This document shows positions 48,108 through 59,127 of a stretch of 64,000 nt of DNA, in pieces; positions within the stretch are counted from its first letter, which is position 1, and every line of letters starts with the position of its first letter. The notes below the pieces were generated by a model, which was not told the origin of the DNA, did no database searches, and saw nothing but the letters and a program-made list of their open reading frames with translations. This DNA comes from Schizochytrium sp. TIO01 (lineage: Eukaryota; Sar; Bigyra; Thraustochytrida; Thraustochytriidae), in contig SMSO01000014.1 of assembly GCA_004764695.1 (NCBI GenBank), forward strand, positions 3,051,148-3,115,147, in the 5' to 3' direction. The translations under genes were made by a program, and so were the position numbers.

Positions 48108-51100
48108 TTTGCAGTTTGATTGCTTTTTCTTTTAGTATAGTATGAATAAATGAGTAAATCAATGTCTTTATAGCGCAGTCAGAATCACTGGTGAACCAGA
48201 CTATCTCACTCCAACCGTTCTCAGGACCTAGTCAGATGAAGCCAGCAAGTAGACTCTTATTCTTTTACCAACTAGCCTTCTTTCCAGTATCTTCCACCTT
48301 CACTTGCAATCTCTGTTTGTCTGTCGAGGTGTTGAATTGAATGCACGAGTATGATCTTTGATCTCTGCTATCAAGTTGAAGAAGCAAATCCAAGTAAATC
48401 AGAGTACACTAAGTACGACTAGGCAAGAGTAGGTCAGCAGCCAATTAGGCCCTCCTCTAGGACCTCTTACCGAAAACTACTGCGGTCCCCAAGGGAAAAA
48501 ACCAGCCACACCACACACCTGCCTAGAGGATTTTCTGAACAGCCAAGCTCTTCACGCAACTTTGTTGAAGCTCCTCTATGCAAGCCTTATCAGCTCTCGT
48601 CAGGAGACTTTGTTGATCTGCAGAGCGGCCGATTACTTCCCAATGGTTCTCAGTAGGTTTACTTTTCTTCAATTTACTTGCTTGGCGCTCTTGGCAACCT
48701 TAGCAATACCTATATGGGTCCTACCGAGGATTGCAGAACACTGGTCTCGCTCCACGCTCCTCGAAGAGAACAAGCGCAGGCTGGCGAGTCAGAGCACGTC
48801 TCCCTGCGTAGCCAGGGCTCTTCTCCGCCCAAAGCTGCTCGCCTGCCAGTGCCAGAGTCGCCTTTCTCCGCAGCGAAAGCGCTATCTGAAGGCGTTTCGT
48901 CTGTGGCAGATGGCACGATCGGATGGCTTCGATGGAATCGCCAATGTCGATGAGTCGAGCGAATGGTCGCGCTCTTGGGCCTGCTTCTTCAGGTCCACGG
49001 CGGTCAGCGCAAACGATATTTAGACTCTAGGTGCGCTCGTATGGAACGCCTGTAAACGCAGGTCCCGGTTGTCTGCAGAATCAGCTGAGGTCGGGCAGGG
49101 AGGAAGGAAGGATGGATAGATAGATGAGTGAATGAATGAACGAATGAATGGGATCGAGGATGAATCCAAGTCTTAGTTTCCGCCTTTTCTGCCTTTTTAA
49201 TCGATTTCGTCCAAAGGGCCGCTCGCTGGCTCGATTCCGGCACCTGGCTGAGCCTAGAAGGCGGGGGGGGGGCAGGCGGAAGAGGAGGAGGAAGCGGAGG
49301 GCGCCGAGGGAAGCGCGGGAACGCAGAACAGGCGAGGGAATGGAGGTCTGGGTGGGGCGCCGAGGTGCCTCCGGCAAAAATCGAAGGTTTCCCACTGGCA
49401 TGAATTTTGCGGTCTCTCCCTCTTACCACCTGCTCTTCTCGGTAAGCTTGGTCCACTACGAAAACATCCCCCTCACAATGATGCTAACCTAACTGGGAAG
49501 TGCCCTCAGAACCTTCACTGGATATCGGATCTTGAAAGTTTTTGAAATTTGCAAGGGACGATTATTCCCTATGAGAGGACGAACGTTGCCTGTTGAGGAG
49601 GTAGGAATTTTCGGGTGTCTCACAATAGGTAGTGTCGGTTAAGTTTATTTTGTGAGGGAGAAAAAAATACATCTCCAGTGTGATAGGAGGACAAAATACT
49701 TCAGGGAAAAATATAATACACCCACCTCTCCACTGGGGTCACACTGAAGACTATTTTAAAACAGACTGGGTTGTGCAGTCTGGCAGACCACATATCCTGC
49801 ACTTCCACGGAACTTCTTCTCCAGATAAATATCCCTCAATAATATTTCTATAGTCTATAGTATCCTTCGGATGCTCTATAGTACGGTGAAAGATATATTC
49901 CATATTATGCCTGGACCCCGATAACACGAGCAATTGTGGTTTAGGTCACTTTGCGGGGCGTATTTTCTATAGTAGAGGTCTCTTTGCAAGAGAAGTATTC
50001 CATGTAATGTCCATAGTGCAAAGGGGACATAAAAATACGGTTGCTGACTGAGAATGATTGAGGGAAATGAATGAATACATTGAACGGATTGCAAGTCTGG
50101 GCAGGTTAAGACACCTGCTCCTGCAGCGATTTATGCAAGACTGCTCGGCACCAGTGACGCATGGAACCCTCCATTCAAGATGATGACTCAAATCGTATTG
50201 GTTTAGAAGACCAGTGAAAAATATAGGTACGAGGTATTGGTGGTAGGTAGGCTACACATGCTGACCAACAGAATATCACAGGGAATGGGACTTCACTTAG
50301 CTAGCTTTTCAAGACACAGGCTGTCTTCAGCCTGAGGGACTGGTTCTAAGGTTCTGTGGACCTGGATATTTGCAAATAAAGTGAAGCGTAGTAGGTACCT
50401 AGATATCTACAAACACAAGGTCTCGTTGTGAAGGATTTCAGAGGTGCAGGAGGCAGGCCTCCAGTGGTGAGTTGGAAGATATTAATCTCAAGTCAACTCA
50501 CACCACTAAAAAATTAAAATACGCCACCGACTGGAGCTGACCTTACCATATTTTTGGACATCTGGGGAAAACCTGAACACTTGGTTGTCATAGTTGATTT
50601 TTATTTGCTTGCCTGATACAGCTCGGGCAGTTGGTTAAGATATGCACGTATGGATTTGCTAGCAAGCTTAAGCTGCAAGAAGCCCAGAGATCACATCAGC
50701 AGACCTTGCCAGAATTTCCATGATGAAGGGGAATGAATTGATGGAGGTAGGAAAACAACCGTCTTTTTTAAACTCTTACCATTTCGATTAGGTATTTTTG
50801 GATGTGTTGAATTTTCATATTGTGTGTAGTACTAGGTCTATAAAATCTGCAGCAGAGACACAAACTTCCCAACATAACACGAAGTATGAAGCATGGCCAA
50901 CTCTTTGAGAATAATAGTAGCAGCCCTACGACCACTTATTGTAAAAGCTTACGTTGGAGAAGCTCTAGACCATATGCTTTATTTTTTTCGTACTGAGCTA
51001 TGAAACTTGATATCAATAAGTAAGGTTTTGATCTTCAGTTTTTGACAAGGCGCCGACAATACCTTTAAAAGCCCCATCAGATCTTATCCGATGTATCTGG

Positions 51101-51604
51101 TTTATATTGATAGCTAGACTTAAGCGCTTGAAGTCTAAATATGTCCTGCTTCATCCATGCGAAAGTAGATTATTTAAACACATTCTTGTTTAATGTTTTG
51201 CTGTCAGGAACTCAGAGTTCCACTTATGAATATTATTGTAAATAGCAACAGTGTTGTTTCTGTGTAAATTTCATGCATAACAAACCTAATGAGAAGTAAA
51301 AACTGCTATATTTGTAAAATCAAGAATCAAACAATGGACGAAATATTGACTATTGTGCATTGACTACACATATGAATTTCACAGCACTTTGCTTTACATA
51401 TTCAAATTTTCTGGATATCAAGCAGCCAAGAAGGTAAAAATAGAACCACTTTCTTTTAGGTCATTCATTATCTACTGTATCATGGGTGCAGCATTTCATT
51501 TGATTTTTTCAATTGCTTTTTAGTGGCACTTAATGTAAGCCGAAGCAAGCAAAAGAAAGCAGAACACAGCAAAACTTGATATTAGGCAGATATTTTGCAA
51601 GACC
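48108..51604. other. Intergenic region, about 3.5 kb, divergent
   Basis: Between MYB (-) and JmjC (+) genes. GC-rich block at 48700-49400 includes short GGAA/GATA/GAAT runs (49090-49150) and a G10 run near 49263. Frames in the block (e.g. 48643-49023, starting with a hydrophobic signal-like stretch) are not convincing. From 49500 onward it is AT-rich with no feature. Confidence 0.45.
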
Positions 51605-52621
51605 ATGGCACGTAGACCGCAGTTCCTGCCTGGCAAAGGCGCACTGAGTCGATGGAACTTATCTGAGGTTCTTGCTGCTCACGCCCCAGAAGACTTAGTG
51701 GCAGTCAAGCGCAGTACGAACCGATGGTTTATGTACAATGAGACGGGCAATGAAAACCTGCTCACGGACGCTTCGGACAACGTGGAACAACGACGATGGG
51801 GAGAGGTTGTGGACATTGTTCTTGAAAAAAAATCCGAAACTCCCAAGGGCGAGTATTCCTACTATACTGGCCCTGTACCAGGCCCACCGAGCAAGGCCTC
51901 TGCAGTATGGATTTCTAGTGCCAACAGTGGCACTAGGGCGCATTACGATGCCTTTGACAATGAGTTTTACCAACTTGAAGGGCGAAAGAGAATCCGTATT
52001 CACGCTCCCCTTGCCCACTTTGCTATGCATGTATATCCCGATGCTCACCCAAGAGCTCGTAAGTCTCAGGTAAATAGCGATTGTCCCGATCTGGAACGAT
52101 TTCCACTCTATTCGTCGATTGGAGAACCTGTGCTTGATGTAGAGCTTGGTCCTGGTGATAGTATCACAATTCCAGCATTTTGGTTCCATGAAATTGAGTC
52201 ACTGACACCGTCAGTCTCGGTCAATTCTTTTGCGATGAGTCCCGTCACAGCAGCAGCCAGCCGCGTCTTCGCAAACCCGTTGGTGCTAGACCGAGATTTT
52301 GTCCACGACGTTATTACCACATGTACTGGCATTGGCGCCAATGAATTCCTATCTCGTCTCATCTCTTCTCGCTACACGCCTCTTTATGGAGAGGTAGATC
52401 CGTCCACATTACCTACACCGGCTAGTTTACCAACTCCAGTTGCAAAAGCCTCTGTACAGACCTCCTTCGCAAGTCTTAAGGCAATGAGCGGAGGAGTTCA
52501 GGGCGATATGGATACGCAAGGTGTTTCTGAAATTGTTATGGCACACCTTCTAGAACTCAGTTGTGTCCGTGCAGGAGCCCCGGGTAAGGTTCACGCAACT
52601 CTCGCTGGGCTTCTTGCGTGA
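51605..52621 (+). CDS. JmjC/cupin-8 Fe(II)/2-oxoglutarate dioxygenase
   Basis: 338 residues; the ATG has an ideal context (gaccATGg). A cupin_8/JmjC core spans residues ~85-215: VWISSANSGT, iron ligands H113 and D115 (AHYDAFDN), YQLEGRKRIRIH with K128 or R129 as a possible 2-oxoglutarate contact, then LGPGDSITIPAFWFHEI carrying the third ligand H195. This HxD...H arrangement matches small JmjC hydroxylases such as FIH, JMJD5, JMJD7 and TYW5, which modify proteins or tRNA. The typical 'receive-a-gift' N-terminal segment is short, so an unrecognised upstream exon is possible. The substrate cannot be inferred. The C-terminus beyond residue 240 is helical and unassigned. Confidence 0.85.
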   Translation: MARRPQFLPGKGALSRWNLSEVLAAHAPEDLVAVKRSTNRWFMYNETGNENLLTDASDNVEQRRWGEVVDIVLEKKSETPKGEYSYYTGPVPGPPSKASAVWISSANSGTRAHYDAFDNEFYQLEGRKRIRIHAPLAHFAMHVYPDAHPRARKSQVNSDCPDLERFPLYSSIGEPVLDVELGPGDSITIPAFWFHEIESLTPSVSVNSFAMSPVTAAASRVFANPLVLDRDFVHDVITTCTGIGANEFLSRLISSRYTPLYGEVDPSTLPTPASLPTPVAKASVQTSFASLKAMSGGVQGDMDTQGVSEIVMAHLLELSCVRAGAPGKVHATLAGLLA

Positions 52622-53110
52622 AGATCTGTTGTCATATGTAATCCTATAGATGTAAGCGCTTCAAAGCTCGTCGTTTCTTTCTTGTTATTCTTTTTTATCA
52701 AAAAACTGCTAGAAACTTTCTATATAATCTTGATTTTTTAACCCTTATATCGAGCTTTCAAGATAGATTTATTTGTTTATTTAATGAAAAGACTTTTTTG
52801 TTGTTGTTGAACTGTATTGTCTTTCTGATGCAGAAACTTCTAATATACCAAATTAGAGTAAGTTGCTGACCCTTTTTTTTTTAATGGCAACCAAGAATAA
52901 TAATCCAATGTGAAATTGAGTTCTGTTTTTCATATAATGCCCACGTGGAATCATTCTGACTATTTCCATCCTATCCAATTGCAAATAAAATAAACATAAA
53001 AATCAGTGAAGACTTAAGCTCGCGTATTATTTTTTGCACCCAGTAGATCATGCGAGTGCTAACTTTTTTATGGGAGGCATCTACAAGAAAATCGTGACGG
53101 AACTGTCAAA
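52622..53110. other. Convergent intergenic region
   Basis: AT-rich 3' region between converging genes; no feature. Confidence 0.5.
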
Positions 53111-55477
53111 TCAAGTGGTCGCTTCTCGACAAATGTTATCCGCAAATTCACATACGCATGGAGTGCCTTGAAGGGTTTCATCGAGACACCGCATCTTACG
53201 CCACTTTCGTGAGCCTGTACCTTGACGTTCTTCACAAGTGGCATCGCATTTAGTTGTTGGTGATTTTGTCGGGAAATTCGTAGGCTGGGGAGTTGGCTTT
53301 GGCGTCTTCGGTGCCTTGGTTGGCCGGGGTGTGGTCGGTTCCTTAGTGGGTTTCGGGGTTGGAGTCTTCGTAGGTTTGGGTGTTTTAGGAGCCTTAGTGG
53401 GGCGAGGAGTAGTTGGGAATTTGGTTGGAAAACTTGTTGGAACTGGCGCTGGAGTGGGAGCGGTTGGCTGATTAGTTGGAAAGAAAGTTGGTTGCGGAGT
53501 TGTTGGATATGGAGTTGGTTGAGCGGTTGGTACCTTGGTCCGAATTTGTCCACTCTCAATCACGGAACGAGTTGATCCCAATGGAGCAGTCGTTGCAACA
53601 CACTCACCTGCAACGCACCACCCTTCTGTATCAGAGCTACGCATGCATTTGGAGCCATTGTCAACTTCACCAATGTATGTCTTTGCATTTTTCCGATAAT
53701 AATCTGCACGGCATTGGCCACCGGAAGGTTTGCACTCTTGCATGCAGCCTCCGCCCTCCACTCCGCAGATACTCATACCATATGCAGCGCAAGTATCAAG
53801 ACATCGCCCAAAATTGCACCGCCCCTCAGTACCCTCAGCCGTTGTGCACGGAGTAGTCACGGACTCCAGAACCCCAGTAGCACTGCTACAACACTCTGGA
53901 CTTGAGAAACTACCACCCTCAATCAAAGGGTTGCCATCAGCTAGAGAGTTTTTGGGGTGCATGGAAAATGTAGATACAGAGCACTCTTGGGATGTGTGGG
54001 TGAGCTTACACTCTACACATCCAGTACAGCTCGTTGATCCATCCGCACATTCACATTCCTCTTCAGGTAGCAAAAAGCGGTCACCACAAGCCAAATCACC
54101 CGTCGCATTGCGCCAGTAAGGGCACTTTGGAATTCGGGACTCGTATGCATTCGTCAGGCGAAAGCAGCTCTTGTCACGAGTAAGGATCGAATAAGCATAG
54201 CGGTTCGTCCCACGAATTTTACCACCTCCATAATCCATTAAGCCACCCGTTTCCTTTTGCCCATTCTGAAAAGTATGATCCATACCTCCTACAGCATGCC
54301 CAATTTCATGAGCCATAGTTCTCCAAGACATGGATGCTGTTTGGCAAGCGCTGCCACCTTTAGATGGATCTCTACACACACTTCCTGTAGCTGCAAAGCC
54401 ATGTCCATCAGAAGGACAGCCATGAACAAAGACCCAAGTTGCTGCGTTCTCTTCAACAGTGACTGAGCGGGCAAACGCAAACATTGTCTCACGAATCAAC
54501 TTGTAAGGGAATGGGCATGTTTCTTGCTCAACAGAGAAGTGAAACACCTCATGCCAGTCACTTGGAACAGTACTACCTGCGAACATTTCGCGACGGATCC
54601 GAAAGTTTATGTTCAGTTGAGCTTCAAAAATTAGGCTGGTCCTGGCAATATAGGACTCAAATTTCGATTGCACAGTCGTGAGGCTCTTTTTCTCATTTTC
54701 CCAAGTTGCACGGGTAGCTGCAAGGCCAAGGTCAATGGTTTGACGTCTTGTATCAAAAGGGTAGCAGAATGGGAAAAAGGCTAATTCATCCCGATATGGG
54801 TCAACGTTGATATCGCGAAGCGTGAAGGGAGTGTTAGAGACAGACGAGGTATCAAGCTTCCTTGGCCGATCAACTTCTGGATCAATTTCTTCATCACTCT
54901 CACCGTTATTAATAGGTGGCTCCATGAAGTCATGCACAAGACCAAAATATGCATCCTCCTCGGGTTCGATGTCTCCCTGAAGCCTTCTGAAGGTTGCATC
55001 ACCCATATCATGGCGAACTTCACTATGGTGCATGAACTCTAGAACAGGCTCGCCATATTTGTGATATGCTATACTAACGCGTGTTTCGTGTAGGGGATCC
55101 TTTGTAACGACAAGCCAGTGATGGGCCTCCTTGGCATGGAACGAAAACAAGGCGTCGGTAGAGTTGATCATCGACAAACTGCCATCGCTGGTCTCAACCT
55201 TTGCATCTGGAGTATATATACCGCGAACTCGGTGTACTAACTGCTCGATTTGCAATTCTTGACCTTGCTGATTGATCCATCGAACCTGAACAGTACCATG
55301 ATGATGGCTGTGCTGCTCAAAATTTACATGCTTTACTGTTAAAAGCTCTCTGTGCCATGGTTGTACTGTTGGCTCCTCGGGACCGTTCAAACCTGCTAAG
55401 CGAGCATTCCCAGAATGAATACTGAGACTCACCGAGAGGCAAATTGCCAAGGCCCGGCTGATGAAGTTTATTCCCAT
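53111..55477 (-). CDS. Secreted metzincin metalloprotease (ADAM/M12B-like) with Cys-rich module and Thr/Pro stalk
   Basis: 788 residues from ATG 55477; the frame continues upstream only with non-ATG codons. Residues 1-26 are a signal peptide (hydrophobic ALAICLSVSLSIHS, probable cleavage after GNA). A prodomain-like region (LFSFHAKEAHHWLVV) precedes the catalytic domain. The zinc site is HEIGHAVGGMDH (first His residue 390), with a later Met in LMDYGGGK suitable as Met-turn. The third ligand position reads D or H (GMDH), as in reprolysin-like metzincins. A disintegrin-like/Cys-rich region (about 54080-53620) follows. A long PTPxPT/KAPKTPKPT stalk (53240-53540), likely O-glycosylated, then leads to a final short Cys-containing segment (CDATCEERQG to CVCEFADNIC). 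The role is probably extracellular proteolysis or matrix contact; the substrate is unknown. Confidence 0.85.
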   Translation of the reverse strand: MGINFISRALAICLSVSLSIHSGNARLAGLNGPEEPTVQPWHRELLTVKHVNFEQHSHHHGTVQVRWINQQGQELQIEQLVHRVRGIYTPDAKVETSDGSLSMINSTDALFSFHAKEAHHWLVVTKDPLHETRVSIAYHKYGEPVLEFMHHSEVRHDMGDATFRRLQGDIEPEEDAYFGLVHDFMEPPINNGESDEEIDPEVDRPRKLDTSSVSNTPFTLRDINVDPYRDELAFFPFCYPFDTRRQTIDLGLAATRATWENEKKSLTTVQSKFESYIARTSLIFEAQLNINFRIRREMFAGSTVPSDWHEVFHFSVEQETCPFPYKLIRETMFAFARSVTVEENAATWVFVHGCPSDGHGFAATGSVCRDPSKGGSACQTASMSWRTMAHEIGHAVGGMDHTFQNGQKETGGLMDYGGGKIRGTNRYAYSILTRDKSCFRLTNAYESRIPKCPYWRNATGDLACGDRFLLPEEECECADGSTSCTGCVECKLTHTSQECSVSTFSMHPKNSLADGNPLIEGGSFSSPECCSSATGVLESVTTPCTTAEGTEGRCNFGRCLDTCAAYGMSICGVEGGGCMQECKPSGGQCRADYYRKNAKTYIGEVDNGSKCMRSSDTEGWCVAGECVATTAPLGSTRSVIESGQIRTKVPTAQPTPYPTTPQPTFFPTNQPTAPTPAPVPTSFPTKFPTTPRPTKAPKTPKPTKTPTPKPTKEPTTPRPTKAPKTPKPTPQPTNFPTKSPTTKCDATCEERQGTGSRKWRKMRCLDETLQGTPCVCEFADNICREATT
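53240..53540 (-). repeat. Thr/Pro/Lys-rich coding repeats (protease stalk)
   Basis: Imperfect units such as TPRPTKAPKTPKPT and FPTNQPT recur. Two near-identical blocks (PTTPRPTKAPKTPKPT) suggest local duplication. Confidence 0.8.
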
Positions 55478-58400
55478 TATTTGCGTCAGGCCAATTAAAA
55501 GAGATCTGCAATTACGGTTGTGGAAATCTTGCTTTAACAACGACACAAACTCTTTTCATTCAAAGAAGAAGCCTGCCTCTTCCTAGGCGAGAGCAGAAAT
55601 AGTTGAGTGACTATTGCTCCGTGCCAACTGTATGATTAGGATTTGCTTGACTCAATCTCAACGCTGTGACTAGCTTTTCAGGGCTCAGTTTCTGATCTCC
55701 CTGTATAATCTTGTTTTGCAATGAACACAAACTATTTGCTACTGCAAGTTTCTTGCTTACCCGTAAGATGTCCGCTCTTTATGCCTGCGGAGGTGTCGTT
55801 CCAACTATAAGCGCACGAGTGTTTTTTTATTTTTTTATTTTTTATTTTTTAAAAGTTTTCTGGAGGAAACTGACATACACCGAAGAGTATTTTTAATATC
55901 AAATTGCACCCTCTATCTGATTTTCTCTGTGCAGCACGTGTCCTGGAGAACTTGCTCCTCGCCCGCAAGGGCGTTATTTACTTGAGTGATCTTTGGTACC
56001 CAGGCTTTTAGCATTTCTTTCTCTAAGTATTTTGAAGACTAACTACAATAAGAAGTAGCATTTCCTGATCAGGGGAGTATAGCCGCTATTATCCTGTGTT
56101 AATAAACTTTGTCATTCTCTTTCCCGTATCCTAGCTTGAAGCTGAGTTGGTTGAATTTCACTGACCTCCCACAAATATCAGTAGAGCGCCTGTCCAGTTG
56201 AATGGCTCGCCTAGCACATGCTCTTTGAGCGGAGGTTGCGCAATATTCATGAAATTCCTTTTTTAAACCTTTTCTTAAAAATAAAATAAAATAGAGTAGT
56301 CTTTCCTTTCATTATCATCTATCATCGTTGTAAATGGGAAAGAAAAGTGTTCACAGTCGTCTCTCCCGCGAGTCCAGAGAGCACAATTGCGACTTGGGCA
56401 GTACGACGCAGGTCCTTCGTAGAAAAAGGGCTCCAACTTAATAAACTACAGCATGTATAGAGTTGACTTTTTGATTCAACTATAAACCTTAGCTTATATT
56501 TTTAACAATTAAAAGTTGAATAAAAACCCACGTCTTAATTTCGTTCGTGCATACATGCATGCGCGCATGCATGCATTCTGCGTGGAGAAAGTACATAAAA
56601 ACATTCGATTGCAATCGAATTCGCACACTGCACATTGCAGAACCTGCATCGCAACTCAAAGTGAGTAGCATAAACATTTGTCCTGCGATAAGAAAGGCAG
56701 TATTTATGCATTAGGCGCTGAGTTTTCACTTAGAATTTAACCTCCTTACTTTATTTATGTAAAATCATATCAATAAAATGCAACACGTCAAAACCTATTA
56801 TTATTTGCTATATGAAGCGTCGAGAACTTCTACCTACTATGAATTTAGCCTTTGAAAATCCAGAGTTTTGACGGATATCTTGGTTGTTCTCGTTGAGAAA
56901 GTTTTCCATGTCGGAGGGCCTGGATTAGAGAGGTTCAGCTTTTTCATGAATAAAATTACATTCTCACTGTCAGATAAAGGATAGAGGTTTGGGAGCATGC
57001 GCGTATAGAGAAGCCGGGGCAAACTTCTCAGACACCAACTGCAAAGGCCAAAGTGCATTGATTGCGGCATTTATTTGACACAACACAAGAGCATCGAAAA
57101 TCAGCGATCAAAATAAACTACCTCGGAGATGTTAATTCCTCTTTTTTCTTTACGTTCCTTTACATTTTTTATTTTTAAAAAAATCTAAAACGTAATACCG
57201 GTAAGAGGTCTTATCGTTTTACCTATATGTTGAGAACTGTGTCGCACATCGTACAGTTGTGCATGTTAACTATTGTGCACATGAAACATGCTCTTTGTGG
57301 ACAAAACTTTGACTCCACCCACACTCGCTCTTTACCTGATTGAGCTCAAAGCAAATGTGCAGTTTTGCAATAACAAGGTTCACAGAGACCCAGATAAGTA
57401 CTAGCTCGATGGTTAGTCATATTAGGTAGATGGGGGATATTGGAATGGGTCTTCATAGTTGCAGCACGGGCAGTTTTTAGTCACGCCGGGTTCTTCCGTT
57501 TAAATATAATAGTTTCCACTACTCCATCCTTGAAGACACAAACTTGGGTTTCTTCAAAGGAGCAATGTGCTGTGGAATTTAAATTTTCGCATACAGCAAA
57601 AGAAGAGGCGGCTGCGGCACCGATCTTAAAGCACCAGTCGGCGGATGACATCTTTGGACGAAAATACGATGTACCTCATATATGAGCTCTAGTACTAAAT
57701 GAATAAGGACCAGGGTGTTATTTTCTTCAAGAAAACCAAAGGAACTAAATTGATGTTGCTTCAAAACTCAGATCAAATAAGATCGACTGTAGTACCTATC
57801 TCATTAAGTGTGCATCAATGCTTGGCAGAGGGGGATTATATCTTTGGATCGAATCCATAAACGCAAACTCTAGCACGTCAGCAGTTCTAGGTGGCTGTCA
57901 GGGATGTGTGTGCGAGTTCGCTAACTTACTCTTTCCTCCTTTGTTATTTCGTCAATTGACGCTCTATAGTATGTGTAACGCAATGCAATAGAGCAATTGC
58001 ACGACCATTTGATGTTGAAAGTCAGCCCAGAGTTCCACTAGAGACCAAACTTGCGCATAATTTAGTGAGGTAAACTTATCAGCTATACGGGAGAAAAGCA
58101 GCGGTGTGTTGCTATTCTAAATCACCATTTAACATACAATGCCGCTACTCTCAGAGACAATTCCTTCAAATCTTTAGGGTTGGGTAGAATTCAAGCCAAA
58201 ACAGTCACGATAACATGGCGTGCCGCTGCTAATCGTAACAAAGTCTTCCTACCGCGCTTGGGATTTATTCCTACGTGGGCGATGGCAGAAACTAGTATGT
58301 GCCTACTCCACAAACTATTGCAAATTGAGAGAGTATTGCTCTACGCTACATTTGGTGTGGAAGTCTATAGGGCTTCATCGTGTTCGTGTTTCTAAGGCGC

Positions 58401-59127
58401 TTTCACTGGTTCTGCAGTACTTGTACGTGCAAAAGAGAAGTCTTCATAGTCTCAGTGCTCCCTTAAACTATGCTATACATACATATACCTGTATTATCTT
58501 TGCCTTGGCCGACCTCATCCTCTGAGGTCTGAGAAAGAGAGTTCTTTCAGGAAAACCTTGAAGCCTACCTCCCTGTAATTGAAGCCCAAGATTCCTTCTT
58601 TCTCAATGTCTAACGAACAAAAGAAGACAGCGCAGAATTTGCCTAAACAGGCTTATAAGTCGAGTCCTCATACATACCTACTATACGAGAAAGAAACTGG
58701 GGAAGATGGGAAATATCATTGACACAAAGAGAAGGAAAGAGTGAAGAAGAGAGTGAATCGAAATCCAAGTCTACAATCAATCCCACCATCGACACCCACG
58801 AGACCCCTGGAGCGCCATTTGAGACAATTGAGCTTGTCTTCAAGTTTGCAGCGTCGCTCGGTGAAGCTGAGCGTCAGCAGCGGGGCTTGTGCCGTGGTGA
58901 GATCTCTGCTTCATCGTACTCGTTAACTTAATATCTACATTCTGGATCGGGTTGACTCCCCAAGAAGAACAAGAGAGCTTTCTTCGCCTTCCTTACCGTG
59001 AAAAGGACCTTCTTGGTCGGATTCGTGAGCTCAACCTTTCTAATTTGGCGTGTTGTAGTTAGCGTTGGTTATATCTCGATTGTGGAAAGGTTGGGGTTTC
59101 CTCGACAAATATTGATTGCGAGTAAAG
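55478..59127. other. Divergent intergenic region, about 3.65 kb
   Basis: Upstream of both the protease and the PqiA-like gene. No convincing gene. Notable for two perfect palindromes near 56560-56620 (separate entry). The remainder is AT-rich. Confidence 0.45.
56546..56620. other. Two neighbouring perfect palindromes, one in an alternating purine-pyrimidine tract
   Basis: A 31-nt strictly alternating pyrimidine-purine tract (56546-56576) contains the 20-nt palindrome at 56554-56573, centred on GCGCGC with flanking ATGCAT. Thirty bases on, ATTCGATTGCAATCGAAT (56603-56620) is a second perfect palindrome. Read directly from the sequence; role unknown. Confidence 0.9.

Noticed and set aside
48562-49023. 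153-codon frame with a hydrophobic stretch after ATG 48643
   Set aside because: The downstream part is Arg/Ser-rich translation of a GC-rich block without family features; insufficient support.
53238-53471. Gly/Val-rich plus-strand frame
   Set aside because: Mirror image of the Thr/Pro-rich stalk codons of the protease on the opposite strand.
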